From the NCBI RefSeq assembly GCF_022458895.1, contig NZ_JAINFL010000004.1, forward strand, positions 806,001 through 870,000: a DNA stretch of 64,000 nt. The letters run 5' to 3'. The DNA is from Roseihalotalea indica. Its GTDB lineage: Bacteria > Bacteroidota > Bacteroidia > Cytophagales > Cyclobacteriaceae. Position numbers and translations under genes: made by a program. This document shows positions 1 through 8,892 of the stretch, one piece after another; positions within the stretch are counted from its first letter, which is position 1; every line of letters starts with the position of its first letter. Below the pieces are notes generated by a model. The model had not been told where the DNA came from and made no database searches. It saw only the letters and a list, made by a program, of their open reading frames with translations.

Positions 1-109
1 AATGATCTCACCAAAACTCTGTAACAGCACCACAGTCTCTCACTAAAAGTTATAATCACCCTTCAGGATCAGTATTACCTGTTTCCCTGGTAGTACAATC
101 TATTTACTG

Positions 110-1537
110 TTACTGATTAGAGGCACGTTGATTTTCTGGTTCCAGGGTTGGCATGGACTCATACCACGAGGTTACCTCTTGAGTCATTGTTTTGACTCTT
201 TCGGTCTGTTCGTTAGCGAGGTTACGACGCTCACCCGGATCATCCACAATATTGTATAGCTCTGGTCGGCCTCCGTCATAATCGCATAGGAGTTTCCAGT
301 CTCCTTCTCGTACGGCCAGGTCTGGGAGGTTCTCAAAACCGTAGAAGCTCTTTCGGTCAGGGGGGCGGCTATAGAAGATCGGTGCGGTGCGAGATTCATT
401 AGCGTCACCGAGCATGGTTTTCAGTACGTTTTCACCGTCGGTAATAGCATCTGGGGATGCTTTGGTACCGGTAAACGCCAGCAGCGAGGGCTTTAGGTCA
501 ATGGCTGAAAAAACCGATGTCTGGTTTCGGGTTCCCGTGACCTGTTCATTAAGGAATCCGGGGCCCCAAACGATTAGGGAAGATCGGATGCCACCTTCGT
601 ACAGATGGGTTTTGTAGCCTTTCAGTTCACCGGCCTGCCCGGCTCCCAGTTCCGGGCCATTGTCGGAACAGAGCACAATCAGGGTATTGTCCCGCAACTG
701 CTCATTGGCCTGAATGTACTCGAACAGTTTTCCGAATTGCTGATCCATGGCTTCCAGCACAGCCAGATACAGCTCTCGTTTGCCATCTTCTTTAGCCAGT
801 CCGTATTCTTCGTAGGGTGGCCAGTATGGGCTGTGCACATCATCGGGCCAGATGTTTACGTAAAACGGTTTTTGTTCTCGCTCGGCTTTTCCGATAAACT
901 CCAGGGCGGCATCAATAAACCCGGTGGTGATCTCTGAGCGCTGCATCCAGGTAAAGGGCTTACCCAGTATCTCGGCCTCTTCCCAGAGGCGCCCTACCTC
1001 GCCGGTTTCATCTTTGGTAAGGGGCAGTAATTTAGCCCCCATGCCTTCAAAATTGGTCAGGGACTCGTCAAACCCATAATCGGTGATGGGGGGCGCCTCC
1101 GTTACGTCGCGTTGCCCACCCATGTGCCATTTTCCGAAATGACCGGTGGCGTATCCGGCCTCATGAAGATTTCGGGCCAACATAGGCGCAGAGGAGTCCA
1201 GCCAGTTAGCCATACCCCGTTCCCGGTTATCCTTACGATGGGCCAGGTACGAGGTGATGTTCCAGCGTTGAGGGTAGGTGCCGGTAGAGATGGCTACGCG
1301 GGAGGGTGAGCAGATGGGTGAGTTCACGTAGAACTGATCAAAGGCTATTCCTTCTGCCGCCAGCTTATCGATGTTGGGAGTTTGAGCATCGGTATTGCCA
1401 AAACTGGATAAATCGGCCCATCCCATGTCGTCAATAAATATGAGAATAATATTGGGCTTCCGGCCAGCTTCCGGAGTTGAGCAGCCCCACAGATGGAAAG
1501 AGGTACATAAAACAAACAGATAAAGTAGTTTTCTCAT
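110..1537 (-). CDS. Exported sulfatase lipoprotein (formylglycine type, family S1)
   Basis: This is a 475-residue alkaline-phosphatase-fold sulfatase. A short hydrophobic leader ends in a lipobox (LWGC, Cys19), so a periplasmic or surface lipoprotein is likely. The metal-binding Asp pair lies at residues 36-37. The sulfatase signature CSPSR begins at Cys76, the residue that family knowledge says is matured to formylglycine. FGKWHMGG near residue 135 matches the second conserved block, and the SDNGPE motif is present in the C-terminal half. The length is normal for the family. It would hydrolyse sulfate esters on a polysaccharide or oligosaccharide, but the substrate cannot be read from sequence. 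It reads leftward and is separated from the permease cluster by a zone of decayed genes, so it is probably its own transcription unit. Confidence 0.93.
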   Translation of the reverse strand: MRKLLYLFVLCTSFHLWGCSTPEAGRKPNIILIFIDDMGWADLSSFGNTDAQTPNIDKLAAEGIAFDQFYVNSPICSPSRVAISTGTYPQRWNITSYLAHRKDNRERGMANWLDSSAPMLARNLHEAGYATGHFGKWHMGGQRDVTEAPPITDYGFDESLTNFEGMGAKLLPLTKDETGEVGRLWEEAEILGKPFTWMQRSEITTGFIDAALEFIGKAEREQKPFYVNIWPDDVHSPYWPPYEEYGLAKEDGKRELYLAVLEAMDQQFGKLFEYIQANEQLRDNTLIVLCSDNGPELGAGQAGELKGYKTHLYEGGIRSSLIVWGPGFLNEQVTGTRNQTSVFSAIDLKPSLLAFTGTKASPDAITDGENVLKTMLGDANESRTAPIFYSRPPDRKSFYGFENLPDLAVREGDWKLLCDYDGGRPELYNIVDDPGERRNLANEQTERVKTMTQEVTSWYESMPTLEPENQRASNQ

Positions 1538-1731
1538 AGGTTATGCCAGTCAATGGTTCACAAAACACACTTTTAGATAATCGATAATACGCTTTTCTAG
1601 CGAAACCACCAGAATGCACAAATAAACAGCATCAATTCGCATTCATTGCAACTCCTTTCCTATTAATGCCTTTAGCGTTAATTTATTTAGGACATCCATT
1701 TAAAATTGGGATTTAATAGCAGAACAATCAG

Positions 1732-1919
1732 ATGAGAGCAATAGCTGAGGATACCTGAGCAAATATCCTGAAAGAACAGTTTATTCCCGACCATGTTTTT
1801 ATCTATGTTGCCAAAGGTGGCTTTCGGGTTATTGATGGAAACAAAAACTATATTTCAAGGCAGGAGACGCCTGCCTGGCCAGAAAAAACCGGTTGGCAAA
1901 ATATGAGCTGGTAGACAGT
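1732..1919 (+). pseudogene. AraC-family regulator, N-terminal fragment (stop plus frameshift)
   Basis: From the ATG at 1732 the frame reads MRAIAEDT, a TGA stop at 1756-1758, then ANILKEQFIPDHVFIYVAKG and on to NKNY. Near 1852-1858 the homology moves to another frame, which reads FKAGDACLARKNRLAKYELV. This combination (EQFxPxHVFIYV, DGNK, then AGDxCLARKNxLAKY) is the pattern of the N-terminal cupin half of Bacteroidota AraC regulators. There is no DNA-binding half. The homology ends at about 1919, where the decayed permease on the other strand begins. It is therefore dead in two ways and truncated. The family call is recalled from the sequence pattern, not from a search. Confidence 0.6.
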
Positions 1920-1922
1920 CTG

Positions 1923-2318
1923 GCTTAGCCCGTAGGTATTCTCAACATTAGAATGAAAGCGATCGTAACTCAACTCAAAGTGAATTTACTGATAAATTAA
2001 CAGACAAACGCCCATTCCCACCGCCAGACCTACTATGTTAATCGCGGTATAAAACTTATGCCTCTTCAGAACTCGAGTGCTGATATTGAGGTAATGCCGT
2101 AACATAGCAGGATTAGTTGATGAGTATAAGTATATTGAGCGCATCAGGCTAGGCCGGAACAGTACCAGCACCTTAAGCAGGTACTTCCATTGAGCTTTTC
2201 GCCTCCCCTGCTCGGCATTTCGCTAAAAGATCTCCTCCAAATCACCCACGATCTCGTCGTAGTAGGCAGGATGGCATAACCAGTGGAGGAAGCGTTGGGC
2301 CAGGTGTTTGAGCATCAT
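1923..2318 (-). pseudogene. Decayed FtsX/MacB-type permease, N-terminal remnant
   Basis: Reading leftward from an ATG at 2318, the frame gives MMLKHLAQRF, then CHPAYYDEIVGDLEEIF, a TAG stop at 2223-2225, then QWKYLLKVLVLFRPSLMRS. The first membrane segment follows (INIVGLAVGMGVCLLIYQ), then a TAA stop at 1986-1988, then FELSYDRFHSNVENTYGLS. It aligns throughout with the first 150 or so residues of the two intact permeases upstream, which share CHPDYYDEIVGDLEEIYQR and FETSYDRFF. About 85% of the gene is missing. The start lies 7 nt after the stop of the intact copy, so it was the last cistron of the same operon. Homology stops at about 1923, exactly where the AraC fragment ends. Confidence 0.8.
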
Positions 2319-2325
2319 TAAGGAG

Positions 2326-4944
2326 TTATTCGTGCCGAAGGGTTTTGGCCGGATTCAGGATGGCTACGCGGTAAATCTGGTAGCCCACGGTGATCAGTGC
2401 GAACAGCATGACCATTACCAATGCCGCGAGTGTCAGCAACCAGGGAAAGTCAATCCGGTAAGCGTAGCTCTCCAGCCAGGTGTTCATTCCAAAATAGACA
2501 ACCGGCAGGCTCACTAATCCGGCTAGGCCGAGCAGTGTCAGGAAGTCCTGATAGAAAAGTCCTACAATGCCCGACACGGTTGCTCCCAATACTTTCCGCA
2601 CTCCTACCTCGGCGGTGCGCTGGGTTGCCATGAAAGAAGACAGACCGAACAGCCCCAGAGTAGCAATGAAAATAGCCAGCCCCGAGAATATGCCAAAGAT
2701 CTCGCCAAACCGCTGATCCTGCTCGTACAGCGCGGCAAAGCGATCATCCAGAAAGGAGTAGTCCAGCGGGGTATCCGGGAAGAATTTCTGCCAGGTATCT
2801 TGTAAGAAGGCAACTCCTTCCTGGTACCGGGCTGGGTTAAGCTTTACCAGCAGATTAGACGGATGATAGTACGGGAAGTAAATAGTGGGCTCTATACTGG
2901 ACTTTAATGAAGTTCGGTTATAATCCTGCACCACCCCAATGATCTCAAATTTACTGTTGGTATCCTCACCAAACTGAACCTGCGTGCCGATGGCTCTTTC
3001 CGTATTGGCGACATTATGCCGGCGGAGAAAGGCTTGGTTGACCATCACCACCATGGTATCGGCTACCCGGTTGCGATCAAAGTTCCTCCCGGCCAGCAGA
3101 GGTAAACCTACTGCTTCCAGAAACTTTTCATCATTTCCCTGTAGATACGTAGTACCATCGGTAGGTTCACTTAAGCCGATAATGTGCATAGCATTGGTAG
3201 CAGCCCCGATATCTCCTCCAGCCGGCAAGCCCGAAGTACCTCCCACCGTCTCTATGGCAGCGTGGGCTTTAAGTTCTTCGATGAACGCACGTACCCTAGA
3301 GCGGTGCGCTTCCTGTCGGTCATTATCTACTTCGGGTACGCCAAACCCTACTACATATTCGGTTGATAGCCCCGGGTTTTGGACTTTCATAAACTGCACC
3401 TGCCGGAATACGATAAAGGTGGCAGCAATCAGCACAATAGAAGCCGCAAACTGGGCTACCACCAACCCTTTTCGTAGCGTGGCCCCCTGTCGGGAATTCC
3501 TGAATTTACCCTTGAGCACCGCCACCGGACGGAAGCCGGACAGCACCAGTGCCGGATAAAAACCCGAAGCGAACGTACCTACCAGAAAGAAGATGAGCAG
3601 GTTGGATAGAAAAGAGACATCCTGCCACACGTGCAAAGCCACTGGTTTACCCACCAACTGGTTAAAGTAAGGAAGCAATAGTTCGGAAAATAGCAAAGCC
3701 AGTATAGCCGCCATCAGATTAATCAGCAGGGCTTCAAGCACAAATTGACCGATTAACTGACTCTTATGAGCACCCACCACTTTTCGCAGCCCTACCTCCT
3801 TGGCCCGATTCACCGCACGGGCTGTAGCAAGGTTGATGTAATTAACCCAGGCAATCAGCAGAATGAACAAAGCAATGACGCGCATAAACATCACCGCCTT
3901 TTCGCTACCGCCAATTTCAGCCTCATAAGTATAATCTGATTTTAGATGGATGTCTTGCAACGGATAGAGCACAAAGCGTTCTTTGGTTTCTTCGGCAACG
4001 TGCTTTTTGGCAAACGCTTCCAGCTTCGTTACCAGTGAGGCAACATCTACCTGTTTTCTCAGCTTTACAAACCCATAATAATTGTTGTTATTCCAGCTAT
4101 TGTAATCGAAACGATCGGTGATGCTGGCATCTGAAATAAGGATACCAAATTTGTAGTGGGTGTTTTCGGGCACATCTTCAATCACGCCGGTAATTTCAAA
4201 CGGACGGTTATAGCTTCCTAACACCTGTATGGTCTGCCCCAGCGGGTCCTGATCACCAAAGTAGAACCGGGCTTTGCTCTCGGTGAGTACCATAGCGTTA
4301 GGTTTAGCCAGCATCTCCCGGGGTGATCCTTGCAGCACCTGATAATTAAAAATATCCAGGAAGTTAGTATCGGCTGATATTACTCCTTTCTCACTGATAG
4401 AATTTTCGCCCTGCCGCAGTACCAGTTCATCAAACTTATAGGTTACTGTGTAATTCTCTATTTCCGGTACCTCCTCACTAAGGGCAGCGAGGGCCGGTTG
4501 ATAAATCATGGCGTCTTTCCCGGTTTCCTCCCCGTTGATCATCTGCACGGTTGAGATGCGGTAAATCCGCTCAGCATCCGTAAAAAAACGGTCGTAGCTC
4601 GTCTCAAAAGAAACATACTCGCTGATCAGCAGAAAGGAAGCTAGTCCGATGGCCAAACCAGTAATATTAATCCCGGCGTAGAACTTATGCCGGAGCAGAT
4701 TGCGGGAGCTGATGGTAAAGTAATGTCGGAACATGGCAATGTTGGGTTTAGTGTGGTGAGAAAAGGAGCGCATCAGGCTGGGACGACACAGCATTACCAC
4801 CTGAAGCAGGTACTTCCACTGGGCTGATCTTTCTCCCTGGTTTACCCTACGCTGATAGATCTCCTCCAGGTCACCTACGATCTCATCGTAGTAGTCAGGA
4901 TGGCAGAACCAGCAGAAGAAGCGTTCGGCGAATCGTTTGATCAT
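2326..4944 (-). CDS. FtsX/MacB-type ABC transporter permease with N-terminal permease-prefix domain
   Basis: The protein has about 872 residues. The N-terminal prefix carries FCHPDYYDEIVGDLEEIYQR, typical of Bacteroidota permeases encoded beside PadR regulators. There follows a membrane helix (INITGLAIGLASFLLI), a MacB-like extracytoplasmic domain, three helices around residues 370-480, a second extracytoplasmic domain and three C-terminal helices. ELLLPYFNQLVG and VGVRKVLGATVSGIVGLFYQ mark the two FtsX modules. I chose the start MIKRFAERF because it matches the upstream paralogue and lies 13 nt after its stop; a longer frame would overlap that gene by 32 nt. No ATPase is encoded nearby, so the partner must be elsewhere. 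The family includes exporters and mechanotransmission proteins; the cargo is unknown. Confidence 0.9.
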   Translation of the reverse strand: MIKRFAERFFCWFCHPDYYDEIVGDLEEIYQRRVNQGERSAQWKYLLQVVMLCRPSLMRSFSHHTKPNIAMFRHYFTISSRNLLRHKFYAGINITGLAIGLASFLLISEYVSFETSYDRFFTDAERIYRISTVQMINGEETGKDAMIYQPALAALSEEVPEIENYTVTYKFDELVLRQGENSISEKGVISADTNFLDIFNYQVLQGSPREMLAKPNAMVLTESKARFYFGDQDPLGQTIQVLGSYNRPFEITGVIEDVPENTHYKFGILISDASITDRFDYNSWNNNNYYGFVKLRKQVDVASLVTKLEAFAKKHVAEETKERFVLYPLQDIHLKSDYTYEAEIGGSEKAVMFMRVIALFILLIAWVNYINLATARAVNRAKEVGLRKVVGAHKSQLIGQFVLEALLINLMAAILALLFSELLLPYFNQLVGKPVALHVWQDVSFLSNLLIFFLVGTFASGFYPALVLSGFRPVAVLKGKFRNSRQGATLRKGLVVAQFAASIVLIAATFIVFRQVQFMKVQNPGLSTEYVVGFGVPEVDNDRQEAHRSRVRAFIEELKAHAAIETVGGTSGLPAGGDIGAATNAMHIIGLSEPTDGTTYLQGNDEKFLEAVGLPLLAGRNFDRNRVADTMVVMVNQAFLRRHNVANTERAIGTQVQFGEDTNSKFEIIGVVQDYNRTSLKSSIEPTIYFPYYHPSNLLVKLNPARYQEGVAFLQDTWQKFFPDTPLDYSFLDDRFAALYEQDQRFGEIFGIFSGLAIFIATLGLFGLSSFMATQRTAEVGVRKVLGATVSGIVGLFYQDFLTLLGLAGLVSLPVVYFGMNTWLESYAYRIDFPWLLTLAALVMVMLFALITVGYQIYRVAILNPAKTLRHE

Positions 4945-4957
4945 CAGCCTTTTTAGA

Positions 4958-7588
4958 TTATTCCTCTTTAAGGGTTTTAGCCGGGTCAAGGATGGCTACC
5001 TGGTAGACCTGGTAACCGACCGTCATGAGGGCAAACACCATTACTATGCCTATAGCCAGCACAGCGATAAGCCAGGGGAAGTCTATCCGGTAGGCGTAAT
5101 TTTCCAGCCAGGTGTTCATACCAAAATAAGTAGCCGGTATCCCGATCAGGCCCGCAATGCCTAGCAGTACCAGAAAGTCTTTGTAGAATATCCCGATGAT
5201 ATTGGGCACCGAAGCACCGAGTACCTTTCTCACCCCTACTTCCGTGGTGCGCTGCACCGCCATGAAGGATGATAAGCCAAACAAACCCAAAATAGCAATC
5301 AGAATTGCCAGTACCGATAGTGTACCGAAGATCTCCCCAAAGCGACGGTCCTGCTCGTACAGAGCGGCAAAGCGGTCGTCCAGAAAGGTATAGTTCAGGG
5401 GGGTATCGGGGAAGAACTCGGCCCAGGTTTCCTGCATGTACGCCAAGCCCTCCTGATACTGCTCCGGATTGAGCTTAACGACACTGGCGTCAGGAGCGTA
5501 ATCCGGGAAATATAGGGTAGGCTCTACGCTGGACTTGAGCGAGGTGCGGTTGAAGTCTTTCACCACCCCAATGATCTCAAACTTTCGGTTCATATCATCC
5601 TCGCCAAACTGTATATATTCATTCAGCACAGATCCATCGTCTGATATGTTAAATTTGCGGAGAAAAGCCTGATTCACCATCACCACCAGCGAGTCGGCCA
5701 CCCGGTTGCGGTCAAAGTTTCTTCCATAGAGGAGCTGCATATTTACGGCATCCAGAAAATCTTCATCATTAAACTGTAAGTAGGTGGTGCCGGTTTGCCG
5801 GTCAGTCAGGCCGACGATCCGGAGCTTACCGGCATTGGAATTGATGTCGGAGCCATCGCCGCCGGGCAGGTTGGATGTCCCCCCTACCGTCTCTATGGCC
5901 GAGTGCTGGCGTAGAGCATCTTTGAAGGATTGTATCTGCGTGGTGATTCGTTCCCGGGACTCTTCATTATTTTGCCCCCGGGGCATGTTCACTCCCACTA
6001 CGTAATCCGTTGATATGCCCAGGTCTTTGCCCTGCATGTACCGTAGCTGCTGGTATACGATGAATGTACCGGCAATTAAAACCACCGAAGCAGTAAACTG
6101 TACTACGACTAGCCCTTTTCTCAGCAGGGCGCCGCTTTTGGTATTACGATACTTCCCTTTGAGCACGGCCACCGGTTTGAAACCTGACAGCACCAAGGCC
6201 GGATAAAAGCCTGAGGCAATGGAGCCCACAACAAAAAAGATGAGCAGGCTGTATAAAAATGGGGGTTGATTCCATACATGCGGAAGAAAGTCTTGCCCCA
6301 CCAGCTGACGGAAGTACGGCAGCGATAGCTCTGATATCAGTAATGCGATCAGCGACGCCAGGAAATTGACCAGCAGTGCTTCAAATAAAAATTGCCCGAT
6401 GAGCTGTATCTTGTAAGCTCCTACCACCTTTCTCAAGCCAACTTCTTTGGCCCGGTTCACGGCGCGGGCGGTAGACAAATTGACGTAGTTGATCCAAGCA
6501 ATAAAGAGGATAAATAGGGCGATGATACGGGTAAATGCCACCGCCTTTTCACTGCCCGGTATTTCCGCCTCAAAGGTATAGTCCGACTGTAGATGAATGT
6601 CGGTGACAGGGAAAATGTTAAAGCGCATGCCTCCTTCCCCTAAGTATTTTTTGGAAAGACCGACCAGCTTATCTTCCACTTCGGCAATTGATGCCTGAGG
6701 CTTTAGCTTGATGTATGAGTAGTAATTAAACCCGTTCCAATCGTCGTTTTCATACTGCTCTTTTATGCTTTCATCCGAAATCAGCATATCAAATTTATAG
6801 TGAGTGTTCTCCGGTATATCCTGAATCACTCCGGTTACTTTGAATGACTGGTTGAATCGCCCCAGAATCTCCAGCGTCTGGCCTACCGGGTCCTGATCAC
6901 CAAAATAAGACTCTGCCTTGCTTTGGGTCAATACCAGCGTATTAGGTTCTGCCAGCATATCGTTAGGTGATCCTTGAAGCACCTGATAGTCAAAGACACT
7001 GAAAAAATTAGCGTCGGCCGCAATCACCTGTTTCTCGCTAATCAGCCGGTCATCCTGCCGGAAAATCAGTTCACCAAACTTGTAGGTTACGGTTGTCTCC
7101 TCTACCTCCGGTAATTCATCATGCAAGACTTTAGCTGCCGGATGATAAGTCATGGCATCCTTTACTCCGATTTCATCATTCACCACCTGCACGGTAGAAA
7201 GGCGATAGATCTGACCGGCATCGGTAAAGAAACCATCGTAGCTTTCCTCAAAGCGGATGTATTCGTTAATCAGCAGGAAGGCGGCTAACCCAACCGCCAG
7301 ACCCAGAATGTTGATGGTGGCAAACAGCTTATACCGTAGTAGGTTGCGCAGGCTGATTTTGAAGTAATTTCGGAACATAGGAAGGTTGATTAATGGGTAG
7401 TGAGAAAAAGAACGTATGAGGCCGGGCCGAAACAAGCCGAGTACTTGTAGCAAATACTTCCACTGGGCACCTTGCCCCCCATTGGCTACATTCCGCTGGT
7501 AAATCTCCTCCAGATCACCGACAATCTCATCGTAGTAATCAGGATGGCAGTACCATTGGAAAAACCGGTGGGCCAGGCGCTTGATCAT
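4958..7588 (-). CDS. FtsX/MacB-type ABC transporter permease, paralogue of the downstream copy
   Basis: This 876-residue protein has the same architecture as its downstream neighbour: a prefix domain with CHPDYYDEIVGDLEEIYQR, a membrane helix near residue 85, an extracytoplasmic MacB-like domain, three central helices, a second soluble domain and three C-terminal helices ending in DPAKTLKEE. The start overlaps the PadR stop as ATGA, so the two genes are translationally coupled. The two intact permeases are clearly tandem duplicates: long stretches are near-identical, for example RAKEVGLRKVVGA and DRNRVADS/TxVVMVNQAFLR. Family knowledge places such permeases in envelope stress or drug export under PadR control. 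No ATPase gene lies in the operon. Confidence 0.92.
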   Translation of the reverse strand: MIKRLAHRFFQWYCHPDYYDEIVGDLEEIYQRNVANGGQGAQWKYLLQVLGLFRPGLIRSFSHYPLINLPMFRNYFKISLRNLLRYKLFATINILGLAVGLAAFLLINEYIRFEESYDGFFTDAGQIYRLSTVQVVNDEIGVKDAMTYHPAAKVLHDELPEVEETTVTYKFGELIFRQDDRLISEKQVIAADANFFSVFDYQVLQGSPNDMLAEPNTLVLTQSKAESYFGDQDPVGQTLEILGRFNQSFKVTGVIQDIPENTHYKFDMLISDESIKEQYENDDWNGFNYYSYIKLKPQASIAEVEDKLVGLSKKYLGEGGMRFNIFPVTDIHLQSDYTFEAEIPGSEKAVAFTRIIALFILFIAWINYVNLSTARAVNRAKEVGLRKVVGAYKIQLIGQFLFEALLVNFLASLIALLISELSLPYFRQLVGQDFLPHVWNQPPFLYSLLIFFVVGSIASGFYPALVLSGFKPVAVLKGKYRNTKSGALLRKGLVVVQFTASVVLIAGTFIVYQQLRYMQGKDLGISTDYVVGVNMPRGQNNEESRERITTQIQSFKDALRQHSAIETVGGTSNLPGGDGSDINSNAGKLRIVGLTDRQTGTTYLQFNDEDFLDAVNMQLLYGRNFDRNRVADSLVVMVNQAFLRKFNISDDGSVLNEYIQFGEDDMNRKFEIIGVVKDFNRTSLKSSVEPTLYFPDYAPDASVVKLNPEQYQEGLAYMQETWAEFFPDTPLNYTFLDDRFAALYEQDRRFGEIFGTLSVLAILIAILGLFGLSSFMAVQRTTEVGVRKVLGASVPNIIGIFYKDFLVLLGIAGLIGIPATYFGMNTWLENYAYRIDFPWLIAVLAIGIVMVFALMTVGYQVYQVAILDPAKTLKEE

Positions 7589-7920
7589 GAGAGTTTAAAG
7601 TCAAGCGCGAGTTTGGGGATAGACTCCCACAGCTGAACCCGGATATCACGGCTTTGCTGTAGTGCCTGCTTTCCGTAAGCGGTAATGGTATAGTAGCGCT
7701 TGGGCTTACCCCCCCGCTGCTCATTGGCCTCTCCGGTTCTGGATTCCAGATACCCCTTCTTCTCCATCCGTTTCAGTGCCGATTGTAAAGCCCCGACACT
7801 GACCTTGCGTTCTGCTCGTTCTTCAATGGTATCTTTGATCGCCACTCCGTACGCTTCGTCATACAGCACCCCAACGGTAAGCAGTACGATCTCTTCGAAT
7901 TCACCTAATGGATATTTCAT
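7585..7920 (-). CDS. PadR-family winged-helix transcriptional regulator
   Basis: This 111-residue protein opens with GEFEEIVLLTVGVL, continues with a recognition-helix region (SVGALQSALKRMEKKGYLES) and a wing (GGKPKRYYTITAYG), and ends with a short C-terminal helix. That is the compact PadR-s2 plan. It is the first gene of the permease operon and shares an ATGA overlap with the first permease. Established knowledge of the family: PadR proteins usually repress an adjacent transporter and are released by a ligand, so autoregulation from the promoter just upstream is expected. The ATG is preceded by AGGAAA at a short distance. The ligand is not predictable. Confidence 0.93.
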   Translation of the reverse strand: MKYPLGEFEEIVLLTVGVLYDEAYGVAIKDTIEERAERKVSVGALQSALKRMEKKGYLESRTGEANEQRGGKPKRYYTITAYGKQALQQSRDIRVQLWESIPKLALDFKLS

Positions 7921-7986
7921 GCAATTTCCTATTCGTAGTATTGCAAATATAGCACAATATGTGCAATTTCCTAATAGTAGTATTGA
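7921..7986 (-). promoter_or_regulatory. Promoter/operator of the padR-permease operon
   Basis: On the leftward strand a perfect TATATTTG (7944-7951, the Bacteroidota -7 consensus TAnnTTTG) directly abuts the inverted repeat GCACATATTGTGC (7952-7964). Two 24-bp direct repeats, CAATACTAC..TAGGAAATTGC in reverse sense, lie at 7921-7944 and 7963-7986, exactly 42 bp apart. The proximal repeat contains the likely ribosome-binding AGGAAA and touches the start codon, so the leader is only about 15-20 nt. The repeats and palindrome are candidate PadR operators; binding is inferred. Confidence 0.6.
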
Positions 7987-8106
7987 GGGAAGGAAGGTAG
8001 AGGGTGAAGGGTGAACGGGGGCAGGAATTTAGTAGAGAAATTACTTACAGCAATTTATACTTTCGTCTTCGGTCTTCAGATCTCCCGCCTCAATCACTCT
8101 TCGCTC

Positions 8107-8613
8107 TCAGCCAGGCTCCCGGCTAAAAATCATCTTGATGACAATCCCCATCTGCCCTAAATGGTAGAGGTCGTGGTGCAGCATGCCGTTGATGACGAAT
8201 GAATAGTCAAACTGACCATTGAAGTCCTGATCCTGATACGGGGTTTGCAGAAAGGTGTCGTCTTTGGTTTGCAGTAAAGCAATCAACTCATCCAGACTCT
8301 CCTGATGGCTGTGGAGTAACTGCTCCCACCCTATCTTCTTTAGTGATTCAACATTCGGCCAGTTTTCTTCCGAATCATCGGTCAATTGACCTTTCCCGGT
8401 CTTTATTTTTAAGATAGCATCTTTCCGCCAGGCGGTCAGGTGAGCGATTAATTCCGCAACGCTGTGTAGAGCATTCCCGGGGCGGATAAAGGCTTCTTCG
8501 GCCGTAATGCTACCGAGCTTTTTGGCAAAAGTATCGCCCATCCACAACTTGCCGTGATGAACTTCCCGTAATTGCTCTACAATGTGATCGATGATCAGGT
8601 TATTATTATTCAC
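8107..8613 (-). CDS. DinB-superfamily metal-binding protein
   Basis: The protein has 168 residues and a four-helix-bundle pattern. Likely metal-ligand histidines are at 50 or 58 (ALHSVAELIAHLTAWR) and at 147 and 151 (MLHHDLYHLGQMG), which match the spaced His triad of DinB/YfiT-like proteins. There is no signal peptide, so it is cytoplasmic. Members of this superfamily include thiol-dependent S-transferases, but most Bacteroidota copies have no assigned reaction, and none is assigned here. It sits alone between the padR promoter region and a divergent exported glycosidase-like gene. Confidence 0.85.
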   Translation of the reverse strand: MNNNNLIIDHIVEQLREVHHGKLWMGDTFAKKLGSITAEEAFIRPGNALHSVAELIAHLTAWRKDAILKIKTGKGQLTDDSEENWPNVESLKKIGWEQLLHSHQESLDELIALLQTKDDTFLQTPYQDQDFNGQFDYSFVINGMLHHDLYHLGQMGIVIKMIFSREPG

Positions 8614-8892
8614 TTAATTGTTAGTTAGTAGTACAGAGTTTTGGGTTTTAAGTTCAAAGTTCAGAGTACTTAAATTCAGAGTATAGAGTACGCACTTAGT
8701 TTAGAGTTTTGCATCCAAGGGTTCAAAGTATCTTTGTTCACTCCATTATTTTATCGGCCTCACCACTCCCAACTTCTGACTCCCGTCTTCTGACTTCCGT
8801 CTCCTTCCACTCCCAGCGCCAACCTCCCAGCACCTTTGCTTGCAATACCGGCATTAAATCCTTAAGATAGATTTTGAATTACAACCTGACTG

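Noticed and set aside
2984..3559. A 191-codon rightward frame inside the first permease gene
   Set aside because: It is opposite to a well-conserved permease and shows Ser/Arg/Thr-rich shadow composition. The paralogous permease has only shorter, different frames at the same place.
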